A DNA stretch of 64,000 nt from Bicyclus anynana (lineage: Eukaryota > Arthropoda > Insecta > Lepidoptera > Nymphalidae), in contig NC_069087.1 in NCBI RefSeq assembly GCF_947172395.1, positions 4,340,001-4,404,000 of the forward strand. Reading direction: 5' to 3'. Of the stretch, positions 35,801 through 42,599 are shown in pieces. The translations under genes and the position numbers were made by a program. The notes below the pieces were generated by a model, which was given only the letters and a program-made list of their open reading frames with translations, was not told where the DNA came from and ran no database searches. How positions within the stretch are numbered: position 1 is the first letter of the stretch; each line of letters begins with the position of its first letter.

Positions 35801-37344
35801 TAGACGCCTTTTGCTAGTATACGTATTTTCTAATAATAGGCAACGAGCTCTAGCTGCTTCCTATCACATATCAGACCAAACATACCTGTGGGTCTAAAAG
35901 GTTGTAAAAACTTAACATAGGAGTTTCAGCTTGACATTTTCAGTTACTTAACTACACTGCGTTTTATTCCTAAAGAACTTAATTAAATGCCATTCAAAAC
36001 ATTCCAGTTAAATTCAATAACAAATAGTTTGCAATCTCACCTCAACTTCTAACTGAAATCCGTGCAAAGATTGCGATGTAGCGGGTTGCAGAAATGTTCC
36101 GAACGGTGAAGTTGTAAACTCCACTAAAAGTTCCGGTCCACTCGATATCGCCTCTGGTACTGACACGCCTCCTCCGCAAAACCTCAGGATCACCGGATCC
36201 CTCGTAGTGTATCCATCGTAAACGGTGACATAATCCTGAACTTCGTCGCACTGTTGCCAAAATTTTAGTTCCCTTCCGTTGTTTTCTCTATCATTTTGCG
36301 ATGGCGCGTACAAAGCTTTCTGACTCCTTATAGAAACTAATTGACCATTCGGTTGCTTTACCACAATCAGAGCGTGTTTCCCTTGAGGCACCTCGTGTTG
36401 TCGCACCGCGTAGTAACAAGTCAGGTTCCTAGGATAAACCCCGGGAAAGTTCGGGGACTGTAATCTACAGTTTTTACGATCGCAGTCGCTGAAGATCCGG
36501 GAGCAATAAGTCCCTGAGATCAAATCCCCAAGGTAATACTCGAGGGTTTTTGTCATCCTCCCAGCGTTCGTATCTTCTCCGCGTGATATGTTTACGGGAT
36601 ATAACATCGGCCTGAGTTTGAAAAAGGGGCGCTCTGAAAGGAAAATTGTTACAAGAAATATTGATGTTCGAGGTTATAGTCAGAGTAACGTACCTTGCGA
36701 TATCGAAATTTAACGATAATCTCTGGCAACATGCTTTATACGAGGTAAGCTTTATGGCAGGCATTTTTGGAACTAGGAGTAATAAAATCTTAACCTCCTG
36801 TATCGAGTATGTTATTGCACAAATACTTTAGCATCCTTAAAACTGTGAGGCAAAGACATTACATATAAAAACGTCCTTGGTTAAGGGTAATTGCCACATT
36901 ATCTAAATGACATATTGTCATATTCGTATGGTGCCTTACAAAATCTTCGTATTGAGAGATAAGCAAATCTATCAAGCAGTTGATCCAAAGTGGTCAACAA
37001 CTGATTATTATATGGATTAATTCAAGAATTGTTATAATCATAACTATTTTACCTGAAGGTGGACTCCCTCCATAGCGGACTGTAGCATATTCTCTTCTCA
37101 AAACCTTGTAAGCCATTCGAAAATCGAAATTATAATTGTTCTGCTCCTTCGATAGGTGTAGTAAGCGTATGATGAGGGTGATGGATTTCGTTTCGCTGTA
37201 GTATATCGAAGGGCCCCATGAAGTCCCGCACCATGAGCCGCCAACTTGGGGCCGGCTAGCTTCTTGTATCTGCATGTAGCCATCCGGACAACCGCCATCG
37301 GTGAAGGAAATGAACCGACCCAGGGTGAAACTGTCGAATAGAAT
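16006..37344 (-). CDS. CUB/LDLa type I membrane protein (LEV-10/Neto-like architecture)
   Basis: Eleven minus-strand exons in transcript order: 37344-37053, 36633-36041, 30904-30552, 28716-28483, 27552-27364, 20343-20137, 18900-18687, 18112-17882, 17767-17580, 17050-16828, 16113-16006. Their lengths sum to exactly 944 codons, every junction has AG/GT borders and no stop interrupts the frame. The chain has about five CUB-like modules (the clearest begins CRLQSPNFPGVYPRNLTC), then an LDLa module (WCDGVSQCPQGEDE, six Cys), a hydrophobic helix starting near YAVALLAFTILTAF and a tail of about 30 residues beginning SCRRRR. Several N-glycosylation sequons are present. Proteins of this build (nematode LEV-10, animal Neto) are cell-surface receptor-clustering factors. 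That parallel rests on domain order only, so no symbol is given. The introns hold most of the mobile DNA of the window. The start codon and signal peptide are not in these exons. Confidence 0.88.
16500..16620 (-). repeat. Fragment of the CTAGCTGACG-type repeat
   Basis: CTAACACTGAAAGAATTATT, GCGGACCATTGGTTCCTGAG and AATATGAATATAGATC are family sequence, diverged. Confidence 0.6.
16828..17050 (-). CDS. CUB/LDLa gene exon, LDLa module and start of membrane helix
   Basis: The acceptor is CCTATTGCAG and the donor GTGAGT. Six Cys in LDLa spacing and WCDGVSQCPQGEDE give the calcium-binding acidic corner of a class A repeat. The last 16 residues (YAVALLAFTILTAF..) begin the transmembrane helix, which the next exon completes. 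Confidence 0.93.
17168..17540. mobile_element. CpG-rich inverted-repeat MITE
   Basis: The left end TCTAAGGCTCAGTCCAGAAA and the right end, inverted TCTTAGTCCTTGTCCAGAAG, match at 24 of 31 positions. The interior is crowded with CGCG and GAATTCGCG, unlike its AT-rich surroundings. It fills most of the 529-bp intron between the LDLa exon and the exon at 17580. Confidence 0.82.
17580..17767 (-). CDS. CUB/LDLa gene exon, last CUB-like module (second part)
   Basis: The acceptor is TTTTTACAG and the donor GTAAAT. It encodes an acidic start (EDDVVEVF), a Pro-rich loop (APPPSPDHF) and the closing strand YYVTWLELS. It ends two bases into an Arg codon completed in the next exon. Confidence 0.88.
17882..18112 (-). 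CDS. CUB/LDLa gene exon, last CUB-like module (first part)
   Basis: The acceptor is TTGTTTCAG and the donor GTATAT; phase 0 at both ends, 77 residues. It holds GRYLYMQIQG, the NFT and NIT sequons, and NRIAVYAGG, corresponding to the CUB strand around the third Cys. Confidence 0.88.
18687..18900 (-). CDS. CUB/LDLa gene exon, closing strands of a CUB-like module
   Basis: The acceptor is TATTTTCAG and the donor GTAAGT. MVAELKFDVVNM and FGFEASVEFVR are the usual alternating strands that end a CUB module. The exon ends phase 0. Confidence 0.86.
19184..19578 (+). mobile_element. Helitron-like non-autonomous element
   Basis: Begins TCCTACTAATATTATAAAT. It ends in a hairpin (GCGGACG/CGTCCGC type, here CGGACG.. 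GCGTCCGC) followed by CTAG (19575-19578) and host T. TC start, 3' hairpin and CTAG end are Helitron features. It lies in a CUB/LDLa intron. Confidence 0.72.
19770..19986 (+). mobile_element. Helitron-like element, shorter copy
   Basis: GCGAAAGTTTGTATGGATG, GAAGCGATTTGGCTG, GCGGACGAAGTCGCGAGAG and the CTAG end at 19983-19986. Confidence 0.72.
20137..20343 (-). CDS. CUB/LDLa gene exon, CYRF/Trp-rich CUB-like segment
   Basis: The acceptor is TTTCAATTTCAG; the donor is GTTAGT, weaker than its neighbours. It encodes CTYRFEANPGEVVRLRVW, a typical CUB strand with the GE(x)V(x)L pattern, and six further Cys or CxC positions toward the end. Confidence 0.85.
20402..20854. mobile_element. hAT-type MITE with 8-bp target duplication
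   Basis: Starts CAGTGGCGGATTAAAGG and ends as the inverse CCGCCTCTG, both with the CAGxGGCGGAT start common in hAT elements. The 8-bp duplication ATGATAGT lies at 20394-20401 and 20855-20862. An internal CCTAGGCACGTGCCTAG-type palindrome lies near the right end. It has no coding capacity. Confidence 0.9.
21033..21127 (-). mobile_element. SINE-A, 3' half split off by the R1-like LINE
   Basis: The T-run and ATTCTCTACAAGTTAG.. to CAGGCTAACTTGTTATA correspond to the SINE-A tail. The other half lies at 26896-27121, so the LINE insertion is younger than this SINE. Confidence 0.9.
21128..21607 (+). promoter_or_regulatory. 5' leader of the R1-like LINE (presumed internal promoter)
   Basis: 480 bases between the target duplication and ORF1. 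It starts GC-rich, then becomes AT-rich with a second GC-rich patch around 21360-21410. Non-LTR elements usually carry their promoter here. No TATA box was identified, so the promoter role is inferred from position. Confidence 0.5.
21608..23512 (+). CDS. R1-like LINE ORF1 (gag-like, zinc knuckles)
   Basis: 634 residues with an intact frame. The N-terminal part is rich in Ser, Arg and charged residues. A coiled-coil-like stretch at about residues 170-240 has regular Leu/Arg/Glu. The C-terminal part has three Cys/His knuckles: CYKCLGIGHTRPLC, CFRCGGDGHKSADC, and a third beginning CMVC. The protein binds the element RNA to form the ribonucleoprotein. The stop overlaps the ORF2 start by ATGA (23509-23512). 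Confidence 0.93.
   Translation: MADSRDTSRKRDGSSGSRDASQPRNTAEGRRAQSRTRSPIFRVPPRDTDSESEGSRIRSDIASRGRSMVRGRGTGITRARAELKEAREEAYEVAFNQLLRDRAYRKDSPQVITDPEETEANEIICPEVPANLTAEELRALGGHNVASIMHVATKSRNLKGTWVKRLKESARVLQEILEALASRTEADETRRLRADNTRLRNEIESLKSDLKAHRREFSEMRTSMAAAKSGTAPSLSKDAMEELKASIVASLSVMIDARFAGIEERLLPETVLRPPLAAGQGRRATARPQPSSVTPTTRSVPVEHDNIVTEPSAGTSEAAAGSSQPSTATDDWATVTRKGGKGKSKKTTPSAASIVTPADKQAALPKLSPPKTAAVMVTLQPKAADKGMTYAQVLERAEQSVNLQELGINDGIRIRRAATGARLLELPKNQTPEQAELLASRLRAALDGIANVVRPTQSATLRIIGLDDSVTKEKLVAAVVRAGNCTTQVVKVGDLQLGPRGMSTATVHCPIEVAKVLSDAGRLLVGWSSAEVQVLEQRPLRCYKCLGIGHTRPLCPSIKDRGNVCFRCGGDGHKSADCSLEMRCMVCSDAGLPAGHIMGGKRCNPPHTKGKTFRAHINVDGGRSQMQEEANMSS
23509..26673 (+). pseudogene. R1-like LINE ORF2 (endonuclease + reverse transcriptase), one in-frame stop
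   Basis: The frame spans 1055 codons to TAA at 26671-26673 and is interrupted once, by TGA at 25444-25446. It holds an APE-type endonuclease (VVCEPY, LGDLNAKSQAWGS, FSDHKYI) at about residues 1-220. The reverse transcriptase follows (KKTAPGPDGIPG, GYRPIVLL, FGFRAGRST, SLDVANAFNSLP, VPQGSVLGP) and, after the stop, CYADDTLV with the catalytic Asp pair. Near the end is a Cys/His cluster (CHQCGATEDTAHHTLAEC). The stop falls between the PQG and YADD motifs, so this copy should not make active transcriptase. No other lesion was seen, which suggests the copy is young. Confidence 0.93.
26896..27121 (-). mobile_element. SINE-A, 5' (tRNA-like) half split off by the R1-like LINE
   Basis: Resumes with the duplicated GGCTAACTTGTTATA and runs to the reversed tRNA-like head (GGGGATCGAAACCAGG, CTGCGCCACGGAG). 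Confidence 0.9.
27364..27552 (-). CDS. CUB/LDLa gene exon, Pro-rich segment
   Basis: The acceptor is CCTTTTCCAG and the donor GTAAGG. The frame set by the previous exon reads FFKALYEFVDLHQDG, then RGPCSRRF and the Pro-rich PEAPPDPPITF. A longer open frame in another register crosses this exon but breaks the exon chain. Confidence 0.82.
27720..27772 (+). mobile_element. SINE-A tail fragment
   Basis: CTTACCATCAGATGAGATT.. to the A-run is the family 3' end only. Confidence 0.7.
27872..27975 (-). mobile_element. SINE-C, minus-orientation partial copy
   Basis: Reversed sequence: TAGGAGTGGGTACGGTAATC, GGGATCGAACCACCGCC and GGACTATTGAGGC. Confidence 0.65.
28090..28394 (-). mobile_element. SINE-B, minus orientation
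   Basis: Reversed family body from CATTATCAACTCATATTCGG to GGACCGGATTTGAACCCAC and the A-box remnant CCACTGGGCTCTCACGGC. It lies in the CUB/LDLa intron downstream of the exon at 28483-28716. Confidence 0.88.
28483..28716 (-). CDS. CUB/LDLa gene exon, Arg/Cys-rich segment
   Basis: The acceptor is TTTTCCAG and the donor GTGAGT. It encodes 78 residues with four Cys, including FCRERAPRTCEHALL, and ends in a strand-like LTLELKLTQGTAL. Confidence 0.85.
29034..29530 (-). mobile_element. Helitron-like end with (CCCTA)-type tract
   Basis: CTAGCGGACGCCCGCGACTT is the inverted 3' hairpin end. It is followed by about 360 bases of CCCTACCCTAC and variants (29085-29450) and the family sequence TATGCTAATAATATAAAGAG. 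The translated PYPTPTLPLP-type frame is an artefact of the tract. Confidence 0.72.
30090..30260 (-). repeat. Fragment of the same dispersed repeat
   Basis: TCGGACCAGTAGTTCCGAAG and ACAAACTTACAAACTTTACC end in TTTATAATATTAGTA. Confidence 0.6.
30552..30904 (-). CDS. CUB/LDLa gene exon, third CUB-like module (first part)
   Basis: The acceptor is TGCATTCCAG and the donor GTAAGT. It begins VRFVDQQSP, continuing the strand of the preceding exon, then CEFWIRG, HSLPPNTTCLYHMQG and FSVLKFYV. It ends two bases into a Cys codon. Confidence 0.88.
31124..31308 (-). mobile_element. Helitron-like short element, CTAGCTGACGCCGCG type
   Basis: CTAGCTGACGCCGCGCGG, GGACCAGTAGTTCCTGAG and ACAAACAAACAAACTC through TTAGTATAGA. 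Confidence 0.7.
32293..33774. mobile_element. Fold-back structure: about 290-bp inverted arms around a LINE 3' fragment
   Basis: The left arm 32293-32580 and the right arm 33483-33774 are inverted copies, differing at only a handful of sites by eye. Both start AGATCCCAGAGCGATCTGAC and end TTTAAAGTTAAAAAAAAA. The loop (32581-33482) holds a minus-strand RLE-type LINE end with DDGKRPDGMSLMPW and VWDATCVDTLAPSH. No clear target duplication was found. Confidence 0.88.
32590..33345 (-). mobile_element. Degraded RLE-type LINE 3' end in the fold-back loop
   Basis: The frame 33173-32931 carries GKRPDGMSLMPWKMGRP and WDATCVDTLAPSHL, with frameshifts on both sides. A nested hairpin at about 32788-32864 (AGAAGGCTGGC.. 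GCCAGCCTTCT) interrupts the region. Confidence 0.75.
34246..34460 (+). mobile_element. SINE-D (tRNA-derived)
   Basis: The head GGCCCAGTGGGTAGTGACC and GTGGGTTCTATTCTCACAAG have tRNA-like spacing. The body TTAGTACCTATAACACAGGC is shared, reversed, with 55815-56103. Confidence 0.75.
34652..34850 (-). mobile_element. Helitron-like short element, CTAGCTGACG type
   Basis: CTAGCTGACGCTGACGG, AATCGGACCAGTAGTTCC, CAATCAAACAAACAAAG. Confidence 0.7.
35449..35805. mobile_element. Probable hAT-like MITE, degraded
   Basis: The left CAGTGGCGTAGCGTGCC and right ACGGCAGTAGCTAGACGCC are loosely inverted. GGGGCCC blocks lie near each end. No target duplication is seen. Confidence 0.5.
36041..36633 (-). CDS. 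CUB/LDLa gene exon, complete CUB module
   Basis: This is the largest exon, about 198 residues; acceptor TTTCCTTTCAG, donor GTGAGA. It holds CRLQSPNFPGVYPRNLTCYY, a canonical CUB start, then DYVTVYDGYTT, FCGGG and LLVEFTTSPFG, matching successive CUB strands. NLT is a glycosylation sequon. Confidence 0.92.
37053..37344 (-). CDS. CUB/LDLa gene exon, first CUB-like module
   Basis: The acceptor is CTTCCAG; the donor follows TTCAG (GTAAAATAG). It starts phase 0 and ends after one base of a codon. ILFDSFTLGRF resembles the middle strands of a CUB module, and CPDGYMQI resembles the usual CxxDxLxI. Confidence 0.85.
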
Positions 37345-37639
37345 CTGGAAGCAGAAAAAAGTAACGGGTCAATAATTAAAAAAAATAAAAACCACGACCG
37401 CCTATCCTGCTCGCACTTAGTCATCCACCTGGCGTATTTTGTATAGCCATTAATAAATAACGTTTTTTCTAATAGTATGCATTTAGGAGCCTGTGAGACT
37501 CCACGTCCACAGTAGTGTCAAGAAAAAATTACGGCCATACTTAAAGGTTAAGCAAATTATTTTACTGGTTACTTTACGAGTGTGAAGCTAGAGGTTATGA
37601 ATTCATGTTATGGATCCAGAAACTTATTCACGGAGTATC

Positions 37640-37940
37640 TCTGCGTAATCGAATCAGAATAGAGGACATCCACAGAAGAACCAAAGTCACCGACTTAGCA
37701 CAACGATGGGCTCAGCTCATCGAAGAGCCGATGTATGTTGCGGTCCCAAGGTGTTGGAATAACGACCCCGCATTATAAAACGCAGTGTTGATAAATCCCC
37801 TACCAGGGCGACTGACCACATCGTCGCAGGGATTCATTGGATGCAGGCGGCTCAGGATCGTGATGTTTGGAAGTCCCTACAAAAGGCCCATGTCCTGCAG
37901 TGTACGTCCATCGGCTGATATGATGATGATAATGATGAAG
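37640..37940 (+). mobile_element. RTE-like LINE 3' end, plus orientation
   Basis: Includes CCAAGGTGTTGGAATAACG, GCAGGGATTCATTGGATGC and CAGTGTACGTCCATCGGCTG, the reverse of the 4325 copy, with frame breaks. Confidence 0.78.
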
Positions 37941-38717
37941 TTGGAAGTTTAATTTGCTAATACTTTTTCATCAGGCGTTTTATTTTTTAAATCATAAAAT
38001 ATGTAGTTTTTAGCTCACAAGATAGCTTGTACTTTAAAATTGTTAAATGGAAGCTAAAATTGTTCATAAAATATATGTATTAATTTACATGATTTGCTAT
38101 CTACATATTTCAGATTTATCGAGCATAAATGATTTTTATTTTTATAGTAAACTCCATTATGTTCAAGTTATTAAATACTTTAAAATTTATAGCGTTCTTG
38201 TTGCTGCAGGCTTTATTTAAAAACTGATTCGTTCAAAAAATAAAAGGCAACCATTTTAATGGACATATTTTTCACTAATAACTGATGCGTATGTTAAATA
38301 AATATTATATTGTTTTATATTGTTATTTCATCCATAAAATAATTATTTTTGAATGAAAAATGTTATTCTGTAGCTTAATGCAAATATTAATACATTAATT
38401 TAAATTCTTTATCGAACAATTCAGTGTCAATATTTATAAATGAATTATTGAAACAAACTGGTACTGTATTTTTATTTGAAATTTTTCTTTTATGTAGGCA
38501 TATGAAAATCAACGTTAATTTAAAAATGTTTTCTGTATGCTTCAAGTCTAAAATAAAATAGTGTTGTGTACCGATTTAATTAGAAAAATTTGAATAAGTA
38601 CATTTTCTTAAGCATTTAATAGTCTATAGAACAAACAGATGGTCTACCAGTGGAACACTATCAAAATTAAAAAAAAAAAAAAATTCAAATTCATTTATTT
38701 TAATTAGGCTTTCATTT

Positions 38718-38859
38718 TGCGCAAAGGATCAGCCTGGCTGTCCAGCGCGAAAATGCAGCCAGTATTCTTGCCACCATTCCACGTAGGCATGATTTGTATA
38801 TTTATTAGGATAAGTTAGCTTAAGTTCCTTATTGTATTCTTTCTCAATAAAAAAAAAAT
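38718..38859 (+). mobile_element. RLE-type LINE 3' terminus, plus orientation
   Basis: GCGCAAAGGATCAGCCTGGC, CCAGTATTCTTGCCACC, then the shared UTR and an A-run at 38850-38858. An A-run at 38669-38682 lies left of it. Confidence 0.75.
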
Positions 38860-38914
38860 AAAGGCTTAGTTTACAAAAACTTTCGAAACGTCAGGTAAAT
38901 AATATTATTAGATA

Positions 38915-39235
38915 ACTAGCGGACGCCCGCGACTTCGTCCGCGTGAAAGTCGTTGTAAACTTTCAACTACCCCTATCCTACCCTAACCTACCTCTACCCT
39001 ACCCTACCGTACCCCTATCCAATCCCTACCCTACCCTACCCTACCCCTACCCTACACTGCCCCCACCCTACCCCTACCCTACCATACCCTACCACTACCC
39101 AATCCCTACCCAACCCCCACCCTACCCATACCCTACCCCTACCCTATCCCTACCCTACCCCTACCCTATACTGCCCCTACCCTACCCTAGCCCTACCCTA
39201 CACTACCCCTACCCTACCCCTACCCTACCCATTAA
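38915..39235 (-). mobile_element. Helitron-like end with (CCCTA)-type tract, second copy
   Basis: CTAGCGGACGCCCGCGACTT at 38916, then CCCTACCCTA-type repeats at 38966-39232. Confidence 0.72.
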
Positions 39236-39649
39236 GGCTGCACTTCTTTATTTATCCGCCTCTTTATTCCTCCCGCCGCGAGTCGCGTCGAGCGCGGCGA
39301 CTGTTACACAAAAATAATCCTTATAACATGAATCAGTAGTCACGCGCGATGGCTTAGCGTATTTCATGTATAACTTTGGTGTTTCTTTACCGATTTAAAT
39401 GATTCTTTTTTGATTTTTTTATTGAATAGGTAATAATGTTAACTTTTTTAATTAGGGATGACTGATGAGTGTTAAAAACATAAGAGTAGACAAATATAAA
39501 TAGAAAGCTTCGAACTGCTAAGCTATCGGGCGTTACACGTGTTATTGTGAGTCAACCATAAAAGATAGACACATACATTCTGTTGTATTTTATTTAATAA
39601 TTTTAAGGAGAACATTTCCGTCATACATGATTTCTATGTAGCTTTAACC

Positions 39650-39846
39650 ATTGAGGCTGTACCCGCGACGGAAGCTTAAAAAATGGAGTAACTTCTCCCG
39701 TTTTCTCAACATTTCTCTTTACTGCTCTGCTCCTATTGATCGTAGCGTGATGAAAAGTATACTATAACCTGCCCAGGAGTATGTAGAATAATTGTACCAA
39801 GTTTCGTTAAAATCCGTCCAGTAGTTTTTGTTTCTATAACGAACAT

Positions 39847-39915
<69 letters not shown>

Positions 39916-39960
39916 AATTTTACTGATTGCATTTTTGTCATCAGTATCGATCACTAATCA
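39650..39960 (-). repeat. Dispersed repeat carrying a (CAGA)n tract
   Basis: GAGTAACTTCTCCCGTTTTC.. AATCCGTCCAGTAGTTTTTG, a 67-base (CAGA) microsatellite at 39847-39913, then AATTTTACTGATTGCATTT. Matched in reverse by 53010-53240, which has only a short GTCT run. Confidence 0.8.
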
Positions 39961-40076
39961 CCCCCTGATAGTTATTTTGGAAATATATTTCATGTACAGA
40001 ATTGACCTCTCTACAGATTTATTATAAGTATAGATGGTGATAATTATGTTAGTCGAAAACTGCAAATTAAACTTAC

Positions 40077-40133
40077 GAGGGTTCCACATTTGGTCCAAGA
40101 ACTATTGGAACATTGTCTATAGCCTTCGACCAT
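40077..40133 (-). CDS. Candidate 5' exon of the CUB/LDLa gene
   Basis: On the minus strand an ATG at 40133-40131 opens 19 codons ending at a strong donor (GTAAGT at 40076-40071). It ends phase 0, as the next exon (37344) requires. The peptide contains RQCSNSSWTKCGTL, plausible just before the CUB strand ILFDSF. Upstream in frame lies a short hydrophobic stretch (HILLL) and then a TAA inside SINE-A sequence. The true signal-peptide start may therefore have been interrupted, or the start may be elsewhere. Only phase, donor quality and composition support this exon. Confidence 0.42.
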
Positions 40134-40149
40134 TAATAACAGGATGTGG

Positions 40150-40245
40150 TTTATTTTTTATATTCTCTACAAGTTAGTTCTTGACTACAGTCTCGTCTTG
40201 GTAAGTGATGGTGCAATCTAAGATGGAGGCGGGCTGACATTGTCA
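40150..40245 (-). mobile_element. SINE-A fragment beside candidate receptor exon
   Basis: TATTCTCTACAAGTTAG to GGAGGCGGGCTGAC matches the SINE-A tail. The tRNA-like head is absent. Its A-rich end lies about 17 bases from the ATG of the candidate 5' exon at 40133. Confidence 0.8.
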
Positions 40246-40378
40246 TAAAAAATCAGTTCTTTTGGCGTTATAACAAAATGGTGGTGAATGAAAATTTGCA
40301 TTTAACTTCTTGCTCAGTTACGGTCAGTGCCGAAAAGTATTTTAGGACTCAAAAGTGATCACAAATATAAGAAAGGTT

Positions 40379-40740
40379 GTCGAACAAAGGTTAATTCACA
40401 ACACTTGTCAGGACAACTTAATTAACAAATCAAACTGTAACAAAAATAAGACCCTAGAATGGCAGAGAATGACCTTGAGTGAAGTCACGCACTTGTGAAC
40501 GAAGGGTTAAAGGATCCTTTGACAGATATCTAACACTCCTCTTTTCCACTCAAGTCACTCTCCTTGCCTATCCCAAGTAACCCATAAAGAATTACACAAC
40601 AAGAGATGTGGACGGCTCGAACGCCACGACCACACTGAAGCCAGCACGAGATCGAGCGACGTCATTCCCGTCACAGACTACTATTTCCTACACTATTTAT
40701 TAAAAACATGTAAATTTAAAAGCGGCCAACGCGGCGATAA
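40379..40740. repeat. Dispersed repeat, copy 2
   Basis: CGAACAAAGGTTAATTCAC, GAGAATGACCTTGAGTG and GATGTGGACGGCTCGAACGC, about 90 percent alike to 10755-11095 by eye. The family is unknown. Confidence 0.8.
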
Positions 40741-41019
40741 CATGAGCATACAAAAAACCTAATTCAATATAGTTCGTTGAACAAAATGCCGTGGACCGTG
40801 TCGATACAAAAACACCCTTCTGTGAAAGCGTTTATTTATCGTATACGTTTGGGTATCCGGTCGGAAATTCGTTTCACATTTAGAGTCACTGTAAATAAGC
40901 GTAAAAATTTTGGTTATAGAATAATTATTATTTCAAATAGCATTTGATTTTTACAGGGTTGTTTTATTTTAACCCAATACGCAAAAAAAAACCCAGTCAA
41001 TTATAGCTTGGCGATTTCT

Positions 41020-41130
41020 TTCATAACACTGTTCCGCGCGAGCCGGGGGGGGCGTGTAGCGATGAATGAAAAAACCCACGACTGATGCGCTGCACTTCCC
41101 CGCACGCACCGAGTGTGTGATCCGAATTTA
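41020..41130 (+). repeat. Core fragment of the 53602-type MITE
   Basis: TAACACTGTTCCGCGCGAGCC, GGCGTGTAGCGATGAATGAA and CCCACGACTGATGC match 53600-53700; the other end is lost. Confidence 0.7.
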
Positions 41131-41149
41131 GCAACTGAGCGCACACATG

Positions 41150-41560
41150 CACAATTTTGTGTTGACTTACATTATATATTTATGTATAACTAGCTGATGC
41201 CGCGTAGTTCTCGTTCCCGTAGGAAAACGGGGATAATATTTAGCCTTCCTCGATAAATGGGCTATCTAACACTAAAAGAATTTTTCAAATCGGACCAGTA
41301 GTTCCTGAGATTAGCGCGTTCAAACAAACAAACTTTTAAGCTTTATAATATTAGTATAGATCAATTTTTACACTTACTAAACACACAACTCGACATTTGA
41401 AACCGTTTTTAGACATTATGTGTTTAAATAACTTTCGTTGTTTGATAAGACTGATGAAATTAAGACATTTATGTACTTACATTTGACCGCCTCAGTTTTA
41501 ATACGCTAGTGCCTATCTTTAGTATAAAATATCGTTGACAAAAACCGTTTTCAAAAATGA
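41150..41560 (+). mobile_element. Second copy of the 51734-type element interior, itself interrupted
   Basis: Shares TTGTGTTGACTTACATTAT, CACACAACTCGACATTTG and ACGCTAGTGCC with 51840-52045. A Helitron-like unit (41190-41361) is inserted in it. The terminal repeats were not recognised. Confidence 0.6.
41190..41361 (-). mobile_element. Helitron-like short element inserted in another repeat
   Basis: CTAGCTGATGCCGCGTAG.. TTTATAATATTAGTATAGA, sitting inside the 41150-41560 element. Confidence 0.7.
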
Positions 41561-41580
41561 TTTTTAAAAAAATAGTAATC

Positions 41581-41780
41581 TATACTTCTATATTAATATT
41601 ATAAAGGAAAACTTTGTTTGTATGTTTGTTTGTTTGATTATAATGAATAGGCTCAAAAACTACTGGACCGATTTTAAAAATTCTTTCACCATTCAAAAGC
41701 TACACTATCCACAAGTAACATAGGCTAAATTTTATTTTGGAAAAAATAGGGTTCCGTAAGTCTAAACTATAAAAGATAGA
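41581..41780 (+). repeat. Inverse copy of the dispersed TATAATATTA repeat
   Basis: TATTAATATTATAAAGG, TTGTTTGTATGTTTGTTTG and AAAACTACTGGACCGATTTT. Confidence 0.65.
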
Positions 41781-41899
41781 ACCATAAAATGTTCTAATTA
41801 ATTGTAGATCTTATAAATATCTACAAAAAAGTCCGCAACAGACTATACCTATCTATGTCGAGTGAGGCCCAACAACCATTTTTTTATATAAAAATCTTG

Positions 41900-42013
41900 T
41901 ATCTTTAGGGTAGGGGTGGGGTAGGGTAGGGGCAGGGTAGGGTAGGGATAGGATAGGGGTAGTTGAAAGTTAACATCAAGTTTCACGCGGACGAAGTCTC
42001 GGGCGTCGGCTAG
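41900..42013 (+). mobile_element. Helitron-like end with (GGGTA)-type tract, plus orientation
   Basis: TAGGGTAGGGGTGGGGTAGG, then CACGCGGACGAAGTCTCGGG, ending near CTAG at 42010-42013. It is the inverse of 29034 and 38915. Confidence 0.72.
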
Positions 42014-42339
42014 TGAAAAATAAAACCTAAAACCTTACGTCAAATGTTCGTTGCAAAATCTAAAATCAAAATGTAGGATATTTCAGGCTTTAGACGTGAC
42101 ATTATACAGAGATCAGTTATTCATAGGCGCATAGCCACGCTCACAGTATATTTCAGCTCGGAGCTTGCTTATTATTGCAAACATTGGCCCAGGTGCATAG
42201 CATGACAGGAAAACTGTGTATTTATTAATATTTTTAATTTTCAGGGTGTTTCTATAAAAAACATGACATCTTTTCATCATGGTTCTTGTATTTATAATTT
42301 AACAACGACTTATTAATACATGTATCAGTGATAAGATCC

Positions 42340-42595
42340 ATGATATCCCAGTGAATATGACCTTTGCCTCCGATTCCCGAGGGTGCTTCAAATCTGGCTT
42401 CGAATCTGGTCCGGGGCATGCATATGCATTCTAAGGAATTAAATATCGGTGAAGGAGAACATCGTGAGGAAACCTGCATACCAGAGAATTTTCTGAATTT
42501 TCTTAATTAAATTAAAGTCTGTCAATCCGCGTTGGGTCAGCGTGGTGGACTATTGGCCTAACCCCTCTCATTGTCAAAGGAGACCTACAAATCGA
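42340..42595 (+). mobile_element. SINE-B, degraded copy
   Basis: CCCAGTGAATATGACCTTTG.. GGTCCGGGGCATGCA.. GTGAGGAAACCTGCATACC.. with internal duplications and deletions. Confidence 0.8.
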
Positions 42596-42599
42596 AGCG

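Noticed and set aside
36994..37052. Continuation of the CUB exon past 37053
   Set aside because: The frame reads through the GTAAAATAG donor into AT-rich intron; phase with the next exon requires the donor.
39847..39913. CRISPR-like array
   Set aside because: It is a pure tetranucleotide microsatellite with no spacers.
39733..39954. A frame with repeated CLSV residues
   Set aside because: It is the CAGA/TCTG microsatellite read in frame, not a gene.
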